A stretch of 43,819 nt of DNA from NCBI GenBank assembly GCA_017559545.1, contig JAFYRK010000003.1, forward strand, positions 1 through 43,819, read 5' to 3'. Below, one piece after another: positions 40,083 through 43,819 of this stretch. This DNA comes from Bacteroidales bacterium (GTDB lineage Bacteria; Bacteroidota; Bacteroidia; Bacteroidales; UBA932). Every line of letters begins with the position of its first letter. Within the stretch, counting starts at the first letter, position 1. The notes under the pieces are model-generated. The model saw nothing but the letters and a program-made list of their open reading frames with translations, was not told the origin of the DNA and searched no databases. Made by a program: the position numbers and the translations under genes.

Positions 40083-41567
40083 CTATTTTACAGGAATGTT
40101 TGCAAGAACAGCCTGGAGGAACTCCCAGCACTTGGCTACTGAAGGGATGTTCGCACGCTCGTCAGGAGAGTGAGGGCTCATGAGAGTAGGTCCGCATGAA
40201 ACCATATCCCAGTGTGGATATGCACCGCTGAGGATACCGCACTCAAGACCTGCGTGGATAGCCATCACAGCCGGCTCCTTGCCATAGAGGTCATTGTAAA
40301 CCTTCTTCATTGTAGCGAGGATCGCTGAATCTGGGTTTGGTGCCCATCCTGAGTATCCGCCTGCGAATGATGTCTCGATTCCTGCGAGAGAGAAGATAGC
40401 CTCAAACTTCTGAGCAAGAGCCTCCTTAGCAGTATCAACAGAACTTCTCATGAGAGTCTTCACGCTGAACTCGCCAGCCTCGATCTTGACCATTGCAAGG
40501 TTGTTTGAAGTCTCCACGAGACCTGGCATCTCGCTGCTCATGCGCTCAACTCCGTCCGGACAAGCGAGGATTGCGCGGATGAAACGGAGAGCGTCAGCCT
40601 CAGGAACATACTTGCACTCGTCGCCGTGGCAGCAGCACTCGCCCTCTGCGCACTCGTATGGCTTGAAGATGAACTCTGAGTCTGGATCTGTACCTGCGTA
40701 CTCAGCCTTGATAGCTGCAGAAACCTCTGCAAATACCTTCTGAGCCTCAGCTACCTTAGCCTCAGGAACATATACTGTTGCGAATGCCTCGCGTGGGATT
40801 GCGTTTCTGAGTGTACCTCCCTCGAGGTCAAGAAGTTTCACGTCAGCCTGAGTCATGAGAGCGTAAAGGATACGCGCAGCAAGCTTGTTGGCATTTCCTC
40901 TGCAGAGGATGATGTCCATACCTGAGTGACCGCCCTTGAAACCCTTTACTGTAAGTGACCAGCACTCGTGTGCCTCTGGAGCCTCTGCAGGAACATATGT
41001 AGCAGTAGCAGAAGCGTCAAGACCACCTGCGCAACCTACATAAAGCTCACCCTCTGTCTCTGAGTCGAGGTTGATGAGGATATCACCCTGGAGAACACCT
41101 GGCTTGAGAGCCATAGCACCTGTCATACCTGTCTCCTCGTCGATTGTACAGAGAAGTTCGATAGGACCGTGCTTGATGTCATTTGACTCGAGAACAGCCA
41201 TTGCCATAGCAAGACCGAGACCGTTGTCTGCTCCGAGGGTTGTGCCCTTAGCCTTTACCCACTCACCGTCAATCCATGTCTGGATAGGGTCCTTAAGGAA
41301 GTCATGAACTGTGTCAGCGTTCTTCTGAGGAACCATATCGATATGACCCTGAAGGATAACACCCTTCATGTTCTCGCAACCAGGAGTTGCAGGCTTGCGG
41401 ATAATGATGTTGCCGACCTCGTCCTTGATAGTCTCGAGTCCATGCTCCTTACCCCAGTTATACATATACTCCACTGCAAGCTCTTCATGCTTTGAAGGGC
41501 GTGGAATCTGTGTCAATGCGTAGAAATTCTTCCACACGATCTGTGGATCAAGTTCTTTAATGCTCAT
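40083..41567 (-). CDS. pepD: Aminoacyl-histidine dipeptidase (M20C, Xaa-His dipeptidase)
   Basis: 494 residues of the M20 metallopeptidases. Zn ligands are H75 and D77 (GHIDMVP), D114 (TLGADNGLG) and E144/E145 (TIDEETGMTG). The C-terminal His is in AIHAGLECG. The lid domain between them holds a Cys/His-rich loop, with Cys at 306, 311-313 and 318 and His at 314. PepD cleaves dipeptides, typically X-His, in the cytoplasm. It starts 12 bp after the DUF4831 stop. The loop is not part of the family consensus that I remember. Confidence 0.93.
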   Translation of the reverse strand: MSIKELDPQIVWKNFYALTQIPRPSKHEELAVEYMYNWGKEHGLETIKDEVGNIIIRKPATPGCENMKGVILQGHIDMVPQKNADTVHDFLKDPIQTWIDGEWVKAKGTTLGADNGLGLAMAMAVLESNDIKHGPIELLCTIDEETGMTGAMALKPGVLQGDILINLDSETEGELYVGCAGGLDASATATYVPAEAPEAHECWSLTVKGFKGGHSGMDIILCRGNANKLAARILYALMTQADVKLLDLEGGTLRNAIPREAFATVYVPEAKVAEAQKVFAEVSAAIKAEYAGTDPDSEFIFKPYECAEGECCCHGDECKYVPEADALRFIRAILACPDGVERMSSEMPGLVETSNNLAMVKIEAGEFSVKTLMRSSVDTAKEALAQKFEAIFSLAGIETSFAGGYSGWAPNPDSAILATMKKVYNDLYGKEPAVMAIHAGLECGILSGAYPHWDMVSCGPTLMSPHSPDERANIPSVAKCWEFLQAVLANIPVK

Positions 41568-41579
41568 AGTATATCAATG

Positions 41580-42638
41580 TTATTTAAGTATTACATTTAT
41601 CGGAAGGGAACTTTCACGTCCGAGCTGGTAGATCGGAATACGGCTCTGGAGCAAGAGGTTGGCTCCGTCCATGAGTCTGACTGTGCAGACAGCCGGTATT
41701 CTATAATATGCTACAACTTCCTTCTTATTCTTGGTATCCTCAAGCGAGACAGTGGTCTCGGCAAAAGTCTGAGGAACGATCTCCATGATCACTGGCTTGC
41801 CTGAGAGATTTTCAGCAGGCACGAGACCGGCTGTATCAGAAAGACGGAAAGCCACATAGATCTGACCTTCGTTTGCTGCATCCGGAATCACCTCAAAACG
41901 CATCTTCTGGGTCTGATACTCAGAGTATCCTGCAAACAGCATCATGTATTCCTCCTCAAGACGGGTAATCTCTGCTATTGCAGCACCCATAGCCTCTCCG
42001 CTGTAAGTCGCATCTGTATCGCCTGTAACAATCTGCAGACGCTGTTTACGGAGTTTCAGGATCATATCAGCTGTCTCTGCTGCTCGCTGCTCAACTGTCT
42101 TTCCCACAAGCATATTCTGCTGAACCGCAACTCTATCATACGCTGACGAGCCGTCGTCACTACGATACAGGGTAGCAGACTGGGATGTCAGGTTTGAAGA
42201 CACACCCATACCGGAAAAATCACCCTGTCCCTCTGTTGGAAAACGCCATACGGACTGGTCACCGAACTTAGCATCCGAAAACGAAATCAGACCGACAGAA
42301 GCAAGTTTAAGGAAGGTCGCATCTATCTGTCCCTTCTTGACATTCACAGAGTATCTTCTGTTCTGGTCCGCTTCTATAAGAGGAAGCATCTTGATCTCCG
42401 TAATCTGGAAATTAGTCTCATTCTTCTGACGCGCCTTGATGCCGAGGTACTTCTCTGCATATTTCGCATATGGACCTACATAGAATTTCTCCTGCACTGC
42501 CTCAACTTCAAGCACAATGCTTGTGGAAGGCAATGAATAAGTCAGGAATCCTTCCGGATCCGCACTCTTCTGCGCCGACGCCATCTTAGGAAGCGCCATA
42601 ATGGCCACAGCTAAAATCAGTTTGAAAGTATTATTCAT
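41580..42638 (-). CDS. DUF4831 family protein (exported)
   Basis: 352 residues from the ATG at 42638. The signal peptide is MNNTFKLILAVAIMALPKMASAQ. The rest is a soluble periplasmic or lipid-associated protein with the family blocks LTYSLPSTSIVLEVEAVQEKFYVGPYAKYAEKYLGIKA and the later EEEYMMLFAGYSE. No function is known. The family is widely distributed in Bacteroidales. It lies 12 bp downstream of the acyltransferase gene and 12 bp upstream of pepD, in one operon. Confidence 0.85.
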   Translation of the reverse strand: MNNTFKLILAVAIMALPKMASAQKSADPEGFLTYSLPSTSIVLEVEAVQEKFYVGPYAKYAEKYLGIKARQKNETNFQITEIKMLPLIEADQNRRYSVNVKKGQIDATFLKLASVGLISFSDAKFGDQSVWRFPTEGQGDFSGMGVSSNLTSQSATLYRSDDGSSAYDRVAVQQNMLVGKTVEQRAAETADMILKLRKQRLQIVTGDTDATYSGEAMGAAIAEITRLEEEYMMLFAGYSEYQTQKMRFEVIPDAANEGQIYVAFRLSDTAGLVPAENLSGKPVIMEIVPQTFAETTVSLEDTKNKKEVVAYYRIPAVCTVRLMDGANLLLQSRIPIYQLGRESSLPINVILK

Positions 42639-42650
42639 AATCTTCAATTT

Positions 42651-43559
42651 TTATTTCCATCTTTTATGTGTCCAGAGCCAGTTGGCAGGAGACTCATTTA
42701 TCTCCTCCTCCAGCAAGTCATAATATTTGCGCATGATCTCTTCAGCCGGCATCTCTGACGCGTTCCTGCATATTGGAATCAGCGTCATCTCATAGCGTCC
42801 GCGCTCTACACGCTTCATCTTAAGATACATGACAGAGTGCGACAGTTTACATGCTGCACCCACACCTCCCAACATAGTGTCTGTCTGCTGATGCATAAAC
42901 TCGCCTATCGGATGCTTTGCCGCTTTCCAATATGGAGCCTGGTCGGTCGGATAGATGTACACAAGTTTCTTATCGCGGTTGGAGACCGCATGTCTGAGGA
43001 TATTCCTGGACTCGATCTCACAGGAAGTCCCTACTCTTTCAAGAGCGGATGCCCTGTTGCGTTTGAAGACCTCATCCGCCACCGGATTGGTCAACTGCTT
43101 GTAAACTACGCGGATCTGCTCCTCCTCCAGGGCTATCTTCACGCCGGTAGATGTTCTGTAGCCAAGGAACCCTCCGAGGAGTTCCCAGTTGCCGCAATGT
43201 GTGCTCAGAACGGTCATTGACGGAGTGGACAGAAACAGTTCATTAAAATCCTTAGGATCAGTAACAGTCACTATGCCGGAATCATACAGTCTCTTATAGT
43301 CACTTCCGCTGAACCAAATGGCCTCTGCGGCAATCTCACCTAAATGTCTGTAGAAATCATTCGCCATAGTCTTGATCTCGCCGTATTTCCTATCAGGAAA
43401 CGACCTGGACAGATTGACCATCACAACGTCATACCTGTAATGAAAGACCGACTTTGCCAACCATGCAAAAATGCCCCCCATGAAGTAATGAAACTTCAAT
43501 GGCAATTTAGACAGAACGACAAGTATAGCCCTGACGATATTTACTGCTATCTTTTTCAT
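42651..43559 (-). CDS. LpxL/HtrB-type lipid A acyltransferase
   Basis: 302 residues. A hydrophobic N-terminal segment (about 5-20) is followed by the acyltransferase motif STHCGNWELLGG (about 117-128), with an HxxxxE catalytic pair, and the later blocks YIYPTDQAPYWKAA and ESPANWLWTHKRWK. It should transfer an acyl chain to the Kdo-lipid A precursor at the inner face of the inner membrane. In Bacteroides there is usually a single LpxL-like enzyme, giving a penta-acyl lipid A. It starts the leftward operon; a TATATTTG -7 box is at 43578-43585. Confidence 0.88.
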   Translation of the reverse strand: MKKIAVNIVRAILVVLSKLPLKFHYFMGGIFAWLAKSVFHYRYDVVMVNLSRSFPDRKYGEIKTMANDFYRHLGEIAAEAIWFSGSDYKRLYDSGIVTVTDPKDFNELFLSTPSMTVLSTHCGNWELLGGFLGYRTSTGVKIALEEEQIRVVYKQLTNPVADEVFKRNRASALERVGTSCEIESRNILRHAVSNRDKKLVYIYPTDQAPYWKAAKHPIGEFMHQQTDTMLGGVGAACKLSHSVMYLKMKRVERGRYEMTLIPICRNASEMPAEEIMRKYYDLLEEEINESPANWLWTHKRWK

Positions 43560-43577
43560 TTTTATGTCTCCAAATTA

Positions 43578-43585
43578 CAAATATA
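43578..43585 (-). promoter_or_regulatory. -7 box of the LpxL-like-DUF4831-pepD-MATE operon
   Basis: TATATTTG on the minus strand, 18 bp before the ATG at 43559. The -33 region has no clear TTTG. Confidence 0.5.
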
Positions 43586-43634
43586 GTAAATTTCCTTGAT
43601 TGCAGACCTAAATCCAGCAGAAAGAGACAAGGCT

Positions 43635-43664
43635 TTTGCCAAACGATTAATTTTATTATCTTTG
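43635..43664 (+). promoter_or_regulatory. Promoter of the POT transporter gene
   Basis: TTTG (43635-43638), 18 bp, TATCTTTG (43657-43664): both boxes match the consensus fully. The 5' leader (about 45 nt) is almost free of G and rich in AATCAAT words, as in well-translated Bacteroidota mRNAs. Confidence 0.7.
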
Positions 43665-43713
43665 CACGATTTAATTGGAATAATCAATAACAATCAATAA
43701 AACCAAATCAATC

Positions 43714-43819
43714 ATGTTTAAAGGACATCCTAAAGGTCTCTTGGCAGCAGCTCTCAGCAACATGGGAGAGCGTTTCGGCTACTACATCATGAACGCCGTG
43801 CTCGTGCTGTTCCTCTGCT
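43714..43819 (+). CDS. POT/PTR2-family peptide transporter, N-terminal part (runs off the window)
   Basis: 35 codons from the ATG at 43714: MFKGHPKGLLAAALSNMGERFGYYIMNAVLVLFLC. GHPKGL and the E-R-F-x-x-Y motif of the first helix (the ExxER-type motif that couples protons) identify a proton-driven di/tripeptide importer of the inner membrane. The rest is beyond the window. With pepD and DPP IV close by, the region is well supplied with peptide-use genes. Confidence 0.85.
   Translation, partial: MFKGHPKGLLAAALSNMGERFGYYIMNAVLVLFLC

Overview
The window is chromosomal DNA of a member of the order Bacteroidales (Bacteroidota), probably gut-associated. The reasons are the promoter elements of the form TAnnTTTG with an upstream TTTG-like box about 19 bp away, the near absence of Shine-Dalgarno sequences, and lineage-typical genes: the glycine-lipid pair glsA/glsB, a DUF4831 protein, a GSCFA protein, DPP IV, a POT peptide transporter and a GH95 fucosidase. 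Neither a prophage nor a tRNA is visible. The region is mostly housekeeping and envelope genes packed into short operons with 1-20 bp overlaps. I give no species name.

Layout. 1-540: start of rpsF (S6) with a structured leader, and a small membrane protein, both leftward. 680-3862: rightward operon of an APC permease, glsA and glsB (glycine lipid synthesis). 3829-5789: leftward methyltransferase and flavodiiron protein. 5858-7900: a LuxR-type regulator with a degenerate receiver, followed by a TrkH K+ channel subunit. 7905-9942: an outer-membrane barrel candidate and a GSCFA protein, diverging from an overlapping promoter region. 10030-12096: ABC ATPase, membrane protein and YtrA-type GntR regulator, with a likely operator at the promoter. 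12029-13204: membrane-anchored AraC regulator. 13314-16989: deoxyhypusine-synthase-like gene, diverging from lysA-ffh.

17035-18410 holds a REP-associated tyrosine transposase (RAYT) flanked on both sides by a direct repeat; each flank is a pair of inverted hairpins (REPIN-like). 18438-24379 is a leftward cluster: orphan 4-helix-bundle/HAMP receptor, second TrkH, RecD-like helicase, and a DPP IV gene carrying three in-frame 33-bp repeats inside the catalytic domain. 24447-26804 is GH95. 26801-30232 is a leftward TPR-HAD-MBL operon. 30316-37954 runs right: degenerate M28 peptidase homologue, MsbA-like exporter, VanZ, an amidase split by a golvesin-like domain, and L-cysteine desulfidase. 37973-43559 runs left: holin-like/YtxH pair, then LpxL-like acyltransferase, DUF4831, PepD with a Cys-rich loop, and MATE. 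The window ends in the start of a POT peptide transporter.

The most notable structures are the RAYT/REPIN locus, the 11-residue repeat expansion in DPP IV, the GntR operator, the two TrkH genes with different partner sensors, and several hairpins placed at the predicted mRNA 5' ends.
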